Below, piece by piece: positions 24,201-36,700 of a DNA stretch of 64,000 nucleotides (positions are counted from its first letter, which is position 1; each line of letters opens with the position of its first letter). Below the pieces are notes generated by a model. That model had not been told where the DNA came from and made no database searches. It saw only the letters and a program-made list of their open reading frames with translations. The position numbers and the translations under genes are program-made. Source of the stretch: Ascidia mentula (lineage: Eukaryota; Chordata; Ascidiacea; Phlebobranchia; Ascidiidae); NCBI GenBank assembly GCA_947561715.1, contig OX387204.1, positions 14,823,001 to 14,887,000 on the forward strand, in the 5' to 3' direction.

Positions 24201-25676
24201 AACCTTCACTCTTTCTTCCCATGAGAGTGTTTTTAAATGTTCCATGTTAGCAGGTAAACCTCCTTCTTTTATCAGCACAACTCCAGATGAAGACGATATC
24301 TTGCTGTCTGCAAGTTAAGGAATTTATTATGAGGAGAGTACATAACTAGACAAGAAAACTTTATTGTCATTGAAGCTAACATTTTTTAAAGAATTTAAAC
24401 CAAGAACAGATGATTTTTTCAACAATGTGTACGTCCATGGCACAAGTTGTATTATATATAACTTTTTTGGGGGAATCAAAATCGTTTGGACTTGTATAAA
24501 TAATAGTTTAATATGTGTATACTCATTTTCAAGCATTTTTAAAACTAAAGCATGAGGTTACCCAGCCTGTCTGCCGAATTGATCCGCTGAACACAAAATC
24601 CCAGAACCCGAGCCACGCTTGGATGATTCAAGTAGTTCAGTATTACTGCCTCCTGCAACACCCTCCTGCAAAAAGAAAAGGAACTGTTTGAAAATACATC
24701 TAAAAATAAAATGAAGTGGACAGTCTACTTATCTATCAAAAAAGGCTGCATTCCGGATATACTTGCCTATACTTAATCAAAAAACATCGGTCCAGATTCT
24801 GCTGTGAATGATCGGAGTCAGAAGAACCACACTTAGCTGATATCAATTCATCAACATCTGCTTTTGCAACTTCAATTGCTATTTTATATCCATCATATAG
24901 GGCTTGATATGTTGCCTGATGCTTGGTCTCGTGTAGGAGATCCCGCACCTGTTTGACATATTTGCATGATAAGTTGGCCCAGTAACATATTTAATTATCT
25001 CTTTAACCACAGTGTAACACACATAATTGTGGCATCAACCTTGTTACATATTTAAGTCTGATTCATAGTACTGGCATACCCTTTAAATACAGTTGTGCTA
25101 CATCAGTCAAAATCCTGTTAAGAAGTGCTTGCTATCAGCACTCTGTTGCATTTATCTTATGTACATTTCACTAACAAGTCACATTGTTTTCTTCCAATTT
25201 ACCTGTGAACTCTTAACTTCTTTGCAGCCCCACTGGTAAAAAAAGAAGTTATTCACATTGACGGTGGCGATAAGATCATCAAGTAAGTAACTGTAGTTGG
25301 CAGAGAACTGTCCGTCTGAAGTAATCCCATAAATGGTGGCATTAACTTGCGTCTTTGGCATGGATGTAAATTTTGTAAATGATACCAAATGGGCAAGGTT
25401 TCGAGTAAGAAACTCATGATGGGAGAATGGGTCATTCTCACTGTCTATTCTGCCGACTTCAAATATTTTATTTTCAAAAAAATCTTGTTGGTCCCGTGGT
25501 ATCAATGATCTCCTAGTTATCAACCTCTCACGTAAAAATAAATACCCAATGACAACAACAAGAGTTAGACCGAAGCATACTAGGAAATGTTTTCTTCTTT
25601 CTTTTACATTCCAAATATTCTTCTGGTACAACTCGAAACAATGGAATAACATAATTAATTGGTTTCTCTGAAACAT
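18883..25676 (-). CDS. Gene B: type II membrane protein with two tandem secretory kinase-like domains
   Basis: Thirteen exons, read downward: 25676-25203, 24948-24763, 24652-24562, 24307-24204, 24107-23933, 23632-23426, 23252-23149, 22479-22293, 22154-22008, 21247-21027, 20724-20572, 19677-19509, 19172-18883. Every junction keeps phase, giving about 835 aa. Residues 31-48 are a membrane segment after KERRK, so Golgi/ER type II; NAT and NYS sequons follow. Residues 150-412 follow PKDCC/FAM69-type kinases: GYKIAIEVAK, EAVILNYLNHPSVARVLGFC, LSWEERVK, LPYGSVLLRGW, CKGYNEKKNL. Residues 448-558 hold a Cys module (C468, C477, C491, C497). Residues 590-835 follow FAM20/GASK/Four-jointed kinases: RPALFLAKRG, SQLAVYQLDRMLG, HLIHV, LLQLVEQCVTKFG. 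Catalytic motifs look lost in both halves, so a pseudokinase or allosteric partner is likely. Weak points are donors GTTTGC (exon 4) and GTGTAA (exon 9). Confidence 0.8.
19380..19475 (+). repeat. Short tandem repeat with CCAAT boxes
   Basis: TCAACCAATC occurs three times at a spacing of about 41-42 bases (from 19381, 19422 and 19464). Between the copies lie CACGTGACAATA and TACGTGACAATA. It lies in gene B intron 12. Confidence 0.7.
22293..22479 (-). other. Gene B exon 8: cysteine module
   Basis: Encodes YYCPYSKAEWGC, then AVNMCLKDVKCKAFVTIP. The next exon gives WIIAILKSD and TTVYVRP. Four cysteines, an AEDAVNMC helix and a CKAFV strand suggest a small disulfide domain of PAN/WSC style linking the two kinase-like halves. 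I cannot name the family. Confidence 0.45.
23426..24948 (-). other. Gene B, N-terminal PKDCC/FAM69-like kinase domain
   Basis: Exons 2-6. The N-lobe has a strand with a glycine (ALYDG) before IAIEV, where VAIK-type kinases carry the ATP lysine; here the position is Glu184. The alpha-C region gives QEAVILNYLNHPSVARVLGF. The segment where this family has G-S-x-x-x-x-D-F-x-x-x-Q/N-F reads GSVLLRGWESENF with no aspartate. The metal-binding Asp after IKL is also missing (IKLNSFPQ). The closing CKGYNEKKNL block is typical of the family. Confidence 0.65.
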
Positions 25677-27796
25677 TATTGCATGGATTAAGTTTTTTTA
25701 ACATTAAACAGCAACAGGCATCCAAAAATATTTTTTCATCAAGGTTCTTTTTTAAGGTAATTGAAGGTAATTGAACGTTGCACAATTGTTAGCCTAACTC
25801 TCCACAGTTACACTAATTTTGCATAAATCCAGTGACTTTTTAGAAGTTGCTTTCTATTTTTCTGCAAGTTTTCATTTCGTTTCGATACTCTCCTGCAACA
25901 GAAATCATATTAACTAGCAAAAAAATTGGGTTGTGTCGGAGGATATTATTTGCGGCATAAGTAAGTGGAAGTTGTCTCATGTCCAAGTCCGTCCATCTAA
26001 TTCACAGTTTTGTTTCTGTTTAATTCTTTTATTTCTTTTATTTATATATTTAACATAAAAAAAGAAAGAAGCCTGTAGTGGGAGCTAGAGGACCGCAATA
26101 CTTTTCATCAACACGCCAAACGAGGACAATCGGGGTTCTAATCCCAGTGTGGTAAAAAGAACAATATAATTAATGCCAGACACAGGACATAACACCTATG
26201 TACTCAACGATAACAGAAATAAGACTAAATATAGGGGTTGATAAGTACAAACTCCAAATATGTGTGCAAATGTTTTATCCCACGGCTTCTTCGAGTCGCG
26301 ACCACATTCCAAGAGTTTGCTACCATATTGGCTTTTGTGTGGAGACTGAAGACCCGTACTTAACACTGTCAGTCTTCCATATCGTACCATATTTATTATG
26401 TTATATGTTTCGGTTTGCACGATTTTTTGGTTTAATTGGGGTCGCGGAACAAAAATATACCTGTCCTACTCCATTATAGGTTAGGTGTACCGTTTGTGGA
26501 TTGGCGTAGCAATGGCACTTTCCATAAATTTAAGATGATAAATTTCCAAACTTCGTTTTTTTTTCTAATCTCCTATCACTTCCAGTCGGTTTCGCGATCT
26601 TTAATCCGGAAAATATTTGGCCCAACCAAAAAAATTGGATAGCTACGCCACGTGTGCATGCAGAGGCGCTTCTCTTCTGAAAATCATGCGTCATAAATTA
26701 TTTCATATGATACGAAAAAAAAGTGAGATGACTTTTAAAATTGCTTTTTCTTCTTGTAAATTCAATTTCAACTGTTGCCGTTGACTTTACATACACGTGT
26801 TGTTATCTTAGTTGCGTTGCAAATGTATTTTAACATGTTTTAGGTTTCCTGACGCAATCTGAAGTCAATGCCTTTCGAAAAGTGCGCTTTTCTACGTAAT
26901 CAACGCCGATTGCATTGCACAACACCAAACACGTCTTTGTTAAATCCCTTGGTCTTCAGTTTGACACTCTAGAGTAGATTGTGGTGTTGTTTGCTCACAC
27001 AGATCATTGGAAACGTAACAATTGAAAACAATACACACGCAAAAGTTTGTTGATTTAGTTCAGTTAGTTTCCATATTACATAGTTTTGCAAATGTGCTTG
27101 TTTTTGTTGAAACATTTGGTTGTAATTAATCGTCGTAATTGTGACCAAGTTTAAGCCTTGTCATCCTTCCATTATGCTGTAATTGCAAGGTAAGTGGCAT
27201 TTAAACCTTAAAGATGTGCTGTTTTATTGTAGGAACTGAAATGTGTCCGAACACCTTTGTTGTGTTGCCATGTTTTTGCACAAACCATTCTTGTGTCAAA
27301 ATAAAGACTTTTTCGGCATATTTAACTGTAGAATCTGATACACCCAATTTGTACAAGACTTAACCGCAAGGACAATATAAAATGGGCATTGTACCTCTGC
27401 GTTATAGAATATTGTCAATTTCGGACATGATATGGGTATTTGTCGCTCTGTTAAGATGACCCTAATTGTCCAGCAGTCTTTGCGACGCGAACAGAATCTT
27501 CGACATTTTTATGTCTGCCTAACAACTCAATTAAAAAATGGGTATGGGTTATTGGGTTTATGTACTTCGTGTTTTAAAAACTATACCCTGCAAAGAAAGC
27601 TAACCAATAAGCCTGTAAGGTATTCACTAGGTGTCGACATAGAGCTTTGTTAACGCGCCAGCGCGATGAAGTTTTCTAAGAATATTTTCGTTTATAAAAA
27701 TTTAAATGTGGAAAAGCCCGGGAAAATTAACATTATATACCATGCAACTGCTGATGAATTACAACATTTTATGTTCAACAGAGTTTCCAGTGAAAA
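25677..27796. promoter_or_regulatory. Divergent promoter region between genes B and C
   Basis: Genes B (-) and C (+) start about 2.1 kb apart and point away from each other, so both promoters and 5' UTRs should be here. No clear TATA box or CpG-like patch was recognised. A tRNA-like repeat lies near 26085-26152. The short plus-strand frames in this stretch have no splice sites or domains. Confidence 0.4.
26085..26152 (+). mobile_element. tRNA-derived SINE-like fragment
   Basis: Contains TAGTGGGAGCTAGAGG (A-box like) and, about 50 bases later, GGGGTTCTAATCCCAG (B-box like with a four-pair T stem), followed by an A-rich end. There is no acceptor stem. Read as a SINE head, not a tRNA gene. Confidence 0.3.
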
Positions 27797-30700
27797 ATGG
27801 GTTCTCTTCTCTCCCGCATTGCAGTTTTTGTAGCGGAAATGTTTTACCGCGCCCCGGTAGCCATCGAACAAAATGAAGCCTCGGCCTCCAACGCAGCGCC
27901 TGTGCAGGTAAATTACTTCTCACATACTGGAAACTTTTAACATATTTTTGTGAACTTTCATAACAGATGTTAGATTGCTCTATTTTAGTGTTTCCTGTCC
28001 ATAATGGTGTCTGTCGTGTCGGTGTATCCATTACTGATTTGAAGCACGATTTTTTCAATTTTTAGAAGTTGGAAGTGTAAGTCCAAGAAAGCTTCCTGTT
28101 TTTTGGCAAATTCCTTTGCAATTAGTCTGTTATCGCACAAGTTTGTCACACAAACACGTCCGTTCTTCAGAGTCATATCGTCCCCTGTTTTTACTCGATT
28201 TCATCAAAAGAAAACGACAAACGTAATTGACTTACGCTGCCTTGCCAAGCCAAAAATAGCCGTTACAAACGGATCCGTCCATTCTGTGCCACGACGTTAA
28301 GTGCCTGTGCCTTTTCTCCGGTTTCGGCCGCAAACAAATCTGACTGCTGTTTATAACAGAGGCGCGTTGAGCAGTCCAAAATCCCTTGACACAACAGTAA
28401 TTTGGGCCTTAAATTGGCCACAAAAGTTTCCCCGCTGACCTGCGCCCCCTCCATGCCTTCCGCCTTTACGGGTTAAGCCGCGGTCACAACCCCGCTTATC
28501 TTGCAGTTTCCTTCCGTGGAATCTTGCATCTTCATTGCATCATTTGCAACGCGGGGGCAGTTTTATTTGCTCGAAGAATTTTGCATCGTTTTATGTAAAC
28601 TTGACGTAATGCCCACCATACGAGAAAGTGTCTGTAGTTCAATTGCCAGTTTATATTTTTAACACCTCTTGGTACTCCCACACCATTTGTCGATTACCAA
28701 ATTAATTTTCGACAAAAACAACAGGGCGCCCAACAAGATTTAAATTTTAGTCATCATTTAATGCCGCCGTGATTATGAGAGTAAAAGAGATAATGGAGTC
28801 ACCTGAGGGATGTTTAGACAAACAACAGGCAACACTCTTTTTCAATCCCAATTGAACCCCAATACAATCCCAATACAATGTTTTACTCATGACGTGACAT
28901 TATGACTTAACGACGAAGTACTACATATAAAATAAAAATTTAAACATGCAATTTGCTGATATGCCGGGCCCGCGTACAATCTAGGTTGGTAAATGTAAGG
29001 TCCACATGCGTTTGACATTTCTGCTGTAATTCTCCTCGCGCAGACGAAAAGCGTTGTGCGACGAAAGTACGTCACTGAGGAAGTGGTCGTCACCGGCACC
29101 GATGAACTCCCGTCAATAGAAAAGGTAAGTTGCCCAACCCTAACCCTTACCCAATCCAATCCAATCACTCTTAATCACACTTTGACGCCCCTGCTTGCGT
29201 GCGTTTTGTCACGAGTCAAGGTCGCACTGCAGTTCAAAGTACCTTGGCTCGCACGTGAAGAATCTATTTCGAGTGGAGATCGTCGAAATTGGGAGGATTT
29301 GTTCGACTTGTCACGACCGGAAGGATGCGATTTGGCACGCTATGTCTTGCTTTAGAAACGCGTTTCCACCGCGAAGTTATATTGCAGCGATTCCCAACCT
29401 TTTTGTGGTTGCGTACCACTTGGAGGTAAAACAGTTTCGACGCGTACCACTTAGTTGAGTGTTACAAAGTAACCTAGGGAATGAAGTAACAAACATTTTG
29501 AGATCACTTACGATTTTGTAAATCCGAACCATATCCGCATATTACGGAAAGGTGCTCGCGTAGCACCTGGAATGCCGTCGCGTACCACCTGTTAGGAAAC
29601 ACTGTTATATTGTATAACGCGTTGGAACGAATGCGAGTTGTTTGTGGCAATACTCGTTATATTGCAGTTATTTTCACAATGCCACAGATTGGTGGGAATA
29701 ATTTTCACATTTTATCCATACATCCATAGAAAAATGTCATCATTATTATTGTCTTCATATTTATCCTGTGATCGATTAAATTAGTTCTGACACTTCTCAG
29801 GTTTCGAAAGTAATATGGATGAAACAAGTGTAACAAACATTTCACTAAAGATGAAGTTAAAATAAAATGTATAAATAAACTCGTCGCGTCACTCTTTCCA
29901 GCCATTAGGAAGCAAATCTTTCAATTATCACTGACCAATAAGCAATTTCTTTGGATTTGTGTCACACGTAAATATAAAGTGTCATTTTCTCTCAGTGTTT
30001 TAAATCTTATGTAACACCAAATCGTTGGCGATCTTCATTATTAGGCGCCTCCATAGTTTTTCAGACTGCTGTTAACGTTGTCCCAATCATGACCCAGCGG
30101 CAAACGTTTGCCACCCACACTGCACGTTCACGTCCATACCACAGATTTTAATCGAGGATTGAACCCCTTAAAATTCTGTACACGGTGACTCAGCTCGTCT
30201 TAAACTGTTTGCAAATTTGTTTTTCCGAACTTTGTGCACGTTTTAAAGTCCACAAACTCACGATAATGTTGCTTCGCGACTCCTTGCCTGTTGACGGGTG
30301 ACCTTTTTACGTTTCAGGCCAACGAAGCCTTCCAGACCGGCAGTATCGACTCTCACCCCTGCAAAGGTATGCCTACACTTCCAATGACTTTGAACACATG
30401 CAGAATGTCACGTAGAATTGTATGTACGAAGGTTGTCACGCCCTTGTAGGACCACCCTCATTGTCATCTTAGATTTCTTCATGTATGATATATACGTTAA
30501 GGTATTGATGCTGTCACGCAACCAATGGGTTTGCCCTTGGTAAAGCTTGTTTTAGGTTTTACGTAATTAAAAGATCAGTTTCTAAATAAAAAAAATTTAA
30601 TGTCAGAAGTACATATATCCCTCGGTTTTGGGCGATGTAATGCAATTTATTCACACACCTTTCAGAAAAGAAAAGCTTTTATTAGTCCGAACATGTACAA

Positions 30701-33700
30701 AAAGTATGTTTTATTTTTTATTTATTGTATGCATAAGCCTGAATATGCGGTAAAACTCCCAAAATGCTGTTCAGAAAACATACGCTGTTAGTGTTGGTTT
30801 TGCATGGTGTCGCAGGGCAATCTATACAATGTAGGAATTGATCAATGAAAATGTTCGTTTGGTTACAGATTCCAACATTGACCGGGCATCCTGTCAAGAA
30901 ACTTCCGCTCCCAAAATACAGGCAAGTGCATTAGAACATACAGAACGAGCTTCACACCATAAAATCCCCAACGTCGATAAGGGTTTGCCCAACATAACCA
31001 CAACCGACCCCGTTAACAAACACGATGAAAAACAATCAGAGGAGACAGAAATATGTACAGAATATGCCACCCTGGAGGGTGTAGACTTAAACCAGGGCGG
31101 TTTTGTTTCAAAGTCGAGTATCTCAAAACCGCCCTTATCTGCTTTCGACGGCGATGATGCCAGGCGCGACTTCCTAGAAGCTTGTAGAAACAACATACGG
31201 CAATCTGCTGACACAGATTCCACCGCGAGTGCGTCAAACCGGTCTTATACCAACACTGTGCACGTCAGCGAGTCCGTCGGGCCACCTTACAAAAACGAAA
31301 CTGCGCCCTTGCATTCTGACATCCCCACCAGCGCCCCGCCGTCGGTCGCACGTGGAAAGGACATTGCCGAAATGCCGCCGAAATTCTCCGGTGAACCTTT
31401 GAGCGAAGGGCAAGCCAAGGTCGTGGATATTTGCGGGGTTTCTAATGGCCGGCGTTGTGACAGTAAGTGCATCAGTACAGGGCGCACTGGCGACGATAAT
31501 ACAGCGCCGTTGTGTGATCCGGTTCTGTATGAGCCAAAAGAAAATGTGAAGCATTTCGGTTGCGGAAAAAACGGCCACCCTCGCTCAGATGTCATTTTCT
31601 CCTCCGAACAAATTCCAAAATCAGCATCTTCATCTCGTGGATGTTACGAGAAGGAACCCTCGGAAAGCCATGAGATTGGACCCTTCCCGGTGGCGAACAA
31701 CACGGAACCGGTCGACTTACATAACATAAAGTCTCACCGCTGCCTAAAAACCTCGGCGGTAAGTGGAGAACTCCAGGATGATAATTCAGCGAAAGGAGAT
31801 TTCCATCGGAGCTCAGTCGACTCCGCGAACTTGAGCGGGAACAGATGCTCGGAGGCACAAAAAGAAAATGGCGTCTCTGACGCAGGAGGCCAGGTCCGTT
31901 TTTCCGAATCATCCGAGCCTTTATTTAAATCTATGCCTGATACCCGCAGCAACTTGCCCGATACGAATATCAGAGAGGTGGTCAATGAAACACATAAAGT
32001 TAACCGCAATGTGAATGGCAAAGAGATCCCTCAAGACTCATCGGCGAACAAATACGAACATGTGAATGGTGTGACACCGAGTGGCCAACTCAAAGAGCTT
32101 GCCATGGAAACTCCTAAAATGAATGAAAATAGTAAAAAGCCACCATTGTTGGGGGAATCGTCCTCCAATAACGGTAATTGTCTTCATTTAAATGGTGTGC
32201 CACCTAGCGGGCAACCGGGATCCGTGCATCTCCCGAAACTCGCTTCTCATACAAAAGTCAGTGGAATGCAGATTAGTTGTGCAGATGGGACTTCTACAAC
32301 TTTGACCCAAGAAAACAACTACAATCAACTGGCAAACGAAATAGGCGAAGCATCGACGAGTGTGTTGCAAAACGATAAAGAGTTCTCAGCTACAAACCAA
32401 CTATCCGACGTTCTCGATAACACAGGCCACCATTCGAATGAAATAACGACAGATGCTGTTTTAAAGAATTCTTTGTCAAATGAACCACAGACTGTAGGTA
32501 TGCCCCCAATTTCGGGCGGAAATATGCTTGCAGGGGACAATGCTGAAAAGGAAAAATATGTTACCCGTGTTATTGACACTATCTCGCAAAACTGTGCGGA
32601 CCCTAATTCCAACAACGGTCGAAACTTGTCGGACGGCGTAGACGGAGAAAACCTTCGCGGCGAAAGGACAAAAGAAAACATCAGCCCGGTCGAAGGATCA
32701 ACGCGATTGGATACGGCACTGGTCGGAGCCGGAAACTCACATGCGAAAGTGGTTGAGGAGAAAACGCCAACAGTCGACAATGCAGATAAGGTCGACCACA
32801 GTTTTGAGAAGGTGAACGGATCACTGGGACGATTGCATCTATTCCCACCACATATTTCACTTATGCAGTCACGTGTGCTTTGCTTGACCAATCACATCGC
32901 TCCACTGTTTGCCGTTGTTGCTACGATCACTCCTGGAGTGTTAACCTGCATGGCTTAACTAATCAATGCATGTATTCTTCCCGACAAAGTGTGGAAACGT
33001 AGGATAAAAAAATTGGGTCAGAAAAAAATAATCGTTTTCCTCAAAAATCCACGCGAAAAATTTTTACCAATTTTGTGTGCACAGCAATTTTATGCTGCTT
33101 TAAAAGCAGGGAAACGAATTAAGACTCTTTGCGGCAAAGTGTTGCGAATAAGGCGGTAAAACTAATTAATATTTTTTACGAAATACCTTTGTCTAAAACG
33201 CAACAAAATACTGCGACAAATTTGCCGAAAATGGTGCAATCTGGGCACATTTTAAAATATTTGATTTTCTTTAGTTGAGTGTACGAATGCACTGCCGTTG
33301 TTTTGCAATGTCTGAATATTTCTTCGCTGCACTCACCGTGACCTTCCCAATATAGTAGGGCTTTAAAGGGTTAAAAAAAGTTGAAGACGCAAAAAACGAT
33401 GTTTCTTTTGAATGATAATGGCGGGTTTGGCAAAAGCCTGCAACATCGTAACACCGGAATTAAATCGGGCAAAAGCGAATTTGTTGCAGCGCAATGGCCA
33501 AAACGTGTATTCCGTTGCGATAAGCTTCCCTTTAGCCTATACAGTTGTAGTTGTACAACCGCGCACTCTAACGACCTTTGAAAGGGCTTTTGCGCAGCAA
33601 ATCGCGAAGTGGAGAGAGCCGTACGTGTCCCTAGTTTTCCGCGAAAAACCAGTTAGGCTGCTTGCATTGGTCGATACGTCTAATATCGGATTCTAAATCC

Positions 33701-36700
33701 AGCTACGGTTCTCGGAGAAGAAACAGACCACAAACGACAGATATGCATTATGAGTTGCTCCTTGCTCTATATGCGGTCCCCGTACAACAGCAGCGTTCTG
33801 TCGCCTTTTCCCAAGTTGTAAACGATTTTTGCGACCGTTTTTTTTTTGAGGACGATCATTGCCTATGGATTAATATTCTTATTGCAAGCAATTAAAGAAC
33901 AAAAAAAATCATTTTTTAAGTAAACCTAAACAATTCCCCATTTTGTGAGGCATTTTGATCAAACTTTAATCCATAATCCATTTGACCAAGCTTATTTCTT
34001 GGTGTTGCGATGCTAACAAAGACCAAACAAGAACAGTTTATTCTGCATTTATTTCCGACCTTTGATCTGTGTTGAATTCAAACGGGCGTCGGCCGCACGT
34101 CAGGCTTAACTTACGGGTTTTTCCTACGCGTGGGCGGCCGTGCTTTCATTCACACCGCTGCTTCCGTTCGGAGGCAATTAAGCTTGATATCGGCGTATGT
34201 AATGTGTTTACGCCCAAAATACGCACTCGAATGCCGGCGTGACAACACGTCACGCCACGATCTCGATTTGGAGGAATACAACCGCTTATGTTGTGTCGAT
34301 GTAACCTGTTAATTCACAAAGAACAAACTGTGCACAGAGCCTCCTTACACAATTTGTCGATTTTAATTAGTTTTTTTTTTTTCATAGGCATTTGTTAGCA
34401 CGCCCATAACTTGCGGCAACATTATTTTTAAGTTGAAACATTAAACTAGTAACCGGTCAACTTTAAGACAAGTCTGTGTTTTTTCTGTTGTTGCATTTGA
34501 AACTTTAGTTGCCATAAGGTTCTTCGCTTTATTACTTGTTTAATTCCGTGCTTATTCACATAAACCAAAAACGCGCGTAAATATCACGAGGTAGGGGGAG
34601 AAGCGACTTTAGCTTATTTTGTTTGGGGAAGTATGTTTATGGTGACGACATTTAGGGCTTTCCCGTCAATCTGCGTCTCCAGAAACTTTTTTTCTTGATA
34701 TTTTTACAATGCCATACAAGAAATGGGGCAATTCGACCGTATTGGGTCTGCTGTTTGAAATCTGTTATAGCCTTGCTGTAGTGGACGACAAGGCAAATCC
34801 GTTTTAATTTTAAGCTGGTAATTAAATTGAAAAAGGCCAACGTTGTAATGTGGCTAAATCAATTGGTTACCGGGCTACATTAATACCACAACTGGGATAT
34901 TATGCTATTTTTCGGAAATTTATTTCATAAATATTAACAATGATTTGCGTGTCAACCTCCGATACAAACTAAAAAAGGTGCAGAGTTTTGACGATTTCAA
35001 CGTATGATTGTCGGACCCCAGTCCTCACCATCCACGACAGCGTCAGTCTCCATCAATCCCCGGACGAGCCTCGCAAATTCGATTTCACGGCTACTTGCCC
35101 TCTTATGTCGAACACCGCCTAGCTCGTTAACGTCGCTTACTCCTGGTCTTGCGTTTGTGTAAAAACTGGCCATACGTTTGTGTATCGTGGATTTGCCCGA
35201 GTCCGGTGGTAACACGCTTTTAACAAGCGTGTCGAATCGCACGGTCGAAGGTTCGCCAACGAGCAGATCACGATTCTTCCAAGCGCCAAGCCGGTTTCTC
35301 TAACAATATCAGCGGCCGATTGAGCGATTTCCATGAATCGGTGCCGTCATGTGTAGTTCTCGTTGTTTTGCACAATGCACAAACGTCGCAAAACAGCAAT
35401 TTATGGAACACCTGATTTGTCCCAAATGTGTCTTTGCACACTTAATCTTAGTTATTTTATTTCGCCTCATTAACCACTTTTCCTAAAATTATAGCCCGGT
35501 ATGATTTTAAAAAACCTGTTAATCACCATCATGACGTATAGCGAACACTTGACGCGCGCACCGTGACGCAAAAACGGAGATGCGCGAGCTTCCTGCGATT
35601 AGAACATAGCACTTTTTTGAGCTCTCATACATTGGGAACCGCATTCGCTCAACGCTTCACTTTAAGTTCGTGTGCTTCTCAGCTATGCGCGCAAAACGCG
35701 TAATTAATGGATTTCTGGTTTTGTTTGTAACCTTTCGGTTTTCTCCTTTCAGGAAACGCCAGTTGACACCACGACGGACCAAAAGCAACCTTTTCCGATC
35801 TCCCCATGTAAGAACATTATTATGTTGGGATTGGTGATGTAGAATGTGTCATTGTTTTGGAGTAGAATATATTGTTTTCTAAAGTTTGAGGGTCAAGAAC
35901 CTTGATGTTAAGTTGATTACTCATGTTGAAAGTGGTTTAGTCATTTAAACAGTAACGAGTTTTTCTATTTTTGTACGAGGCGATTTTCCCACATTATATT
36001 ATTGTGTTTTTAATGAACTAAGTTACCGAAAAAGTAGATAAATATACAGTAAGCTTCGAATCTTTTGTTATGGGATAAAAATTTCAACACCATTTTTTAG
36101 TATCTGTAGGAGTTCGAACACACGTGTTTTATATTGCAATTGTAAACATGTAGATGCTCGAGTGTGTATTATACAAATTAGTTTGACCATCGTCACATTC
36201 TCACAAATAGTGCACGTTTTATGTTAAAAAACTCTCTAGAAACAAAATAGATGCAAATAAACACAATAAAAAAAACGGGTGTACGTAATTCACAACAAAG
36301 TACTCATAATTGCTGCTTTTGGGACTTGCGCGAGTTTCATGTTCTTGTGACGTTTTGTTGCGTCATCGCGACAAGTAACCACGTGATGACATTTGGAATG
36401 TTGTGTCTTTAAGCTTTTGGACATGATTTCGCGGTTAAATAGGCACCCACTGAGCGCCTTTTCTCCTGTTTACATATTCGGAAACACAAGTGCCGTGCAT
36501 ATGAATCGAGTTTCTTTTCAATGTTGATTTATATCTAAATGTGTGAAGCGTGTTCCATCCAACGTGTTTTGCGCTTAGTCGTTTAGCGTGACGGGTATGT
36601 TTTTTGGCAAATATCGCACAACAAAAGACACTCGGAAAATTGTTTTTGAAGCCCAATATAGGATCTATACCTGCGGGGGGTGTCGAAGAGTTGAATCTGA

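Noticed and set aside
29130..29160. Telomere-like CCCTAACCCTTACCC
   Set aside because: Only about two degenerate units; not an interstitial telomere block.
32325..32891. 188-codon minus-strand frame
   Set aside because: Lies opposite gene C exon 4; an antisense shadow with no domain.
30838..32958. 706-codon frame as a single-exon gene
   Set aside because: A consensus acceptor at 30868 and a donor at 32811 give phase-perfect joins to small exons on both sides, and the CBM48 exons follow. The frame is the large exon 4 of gene C.
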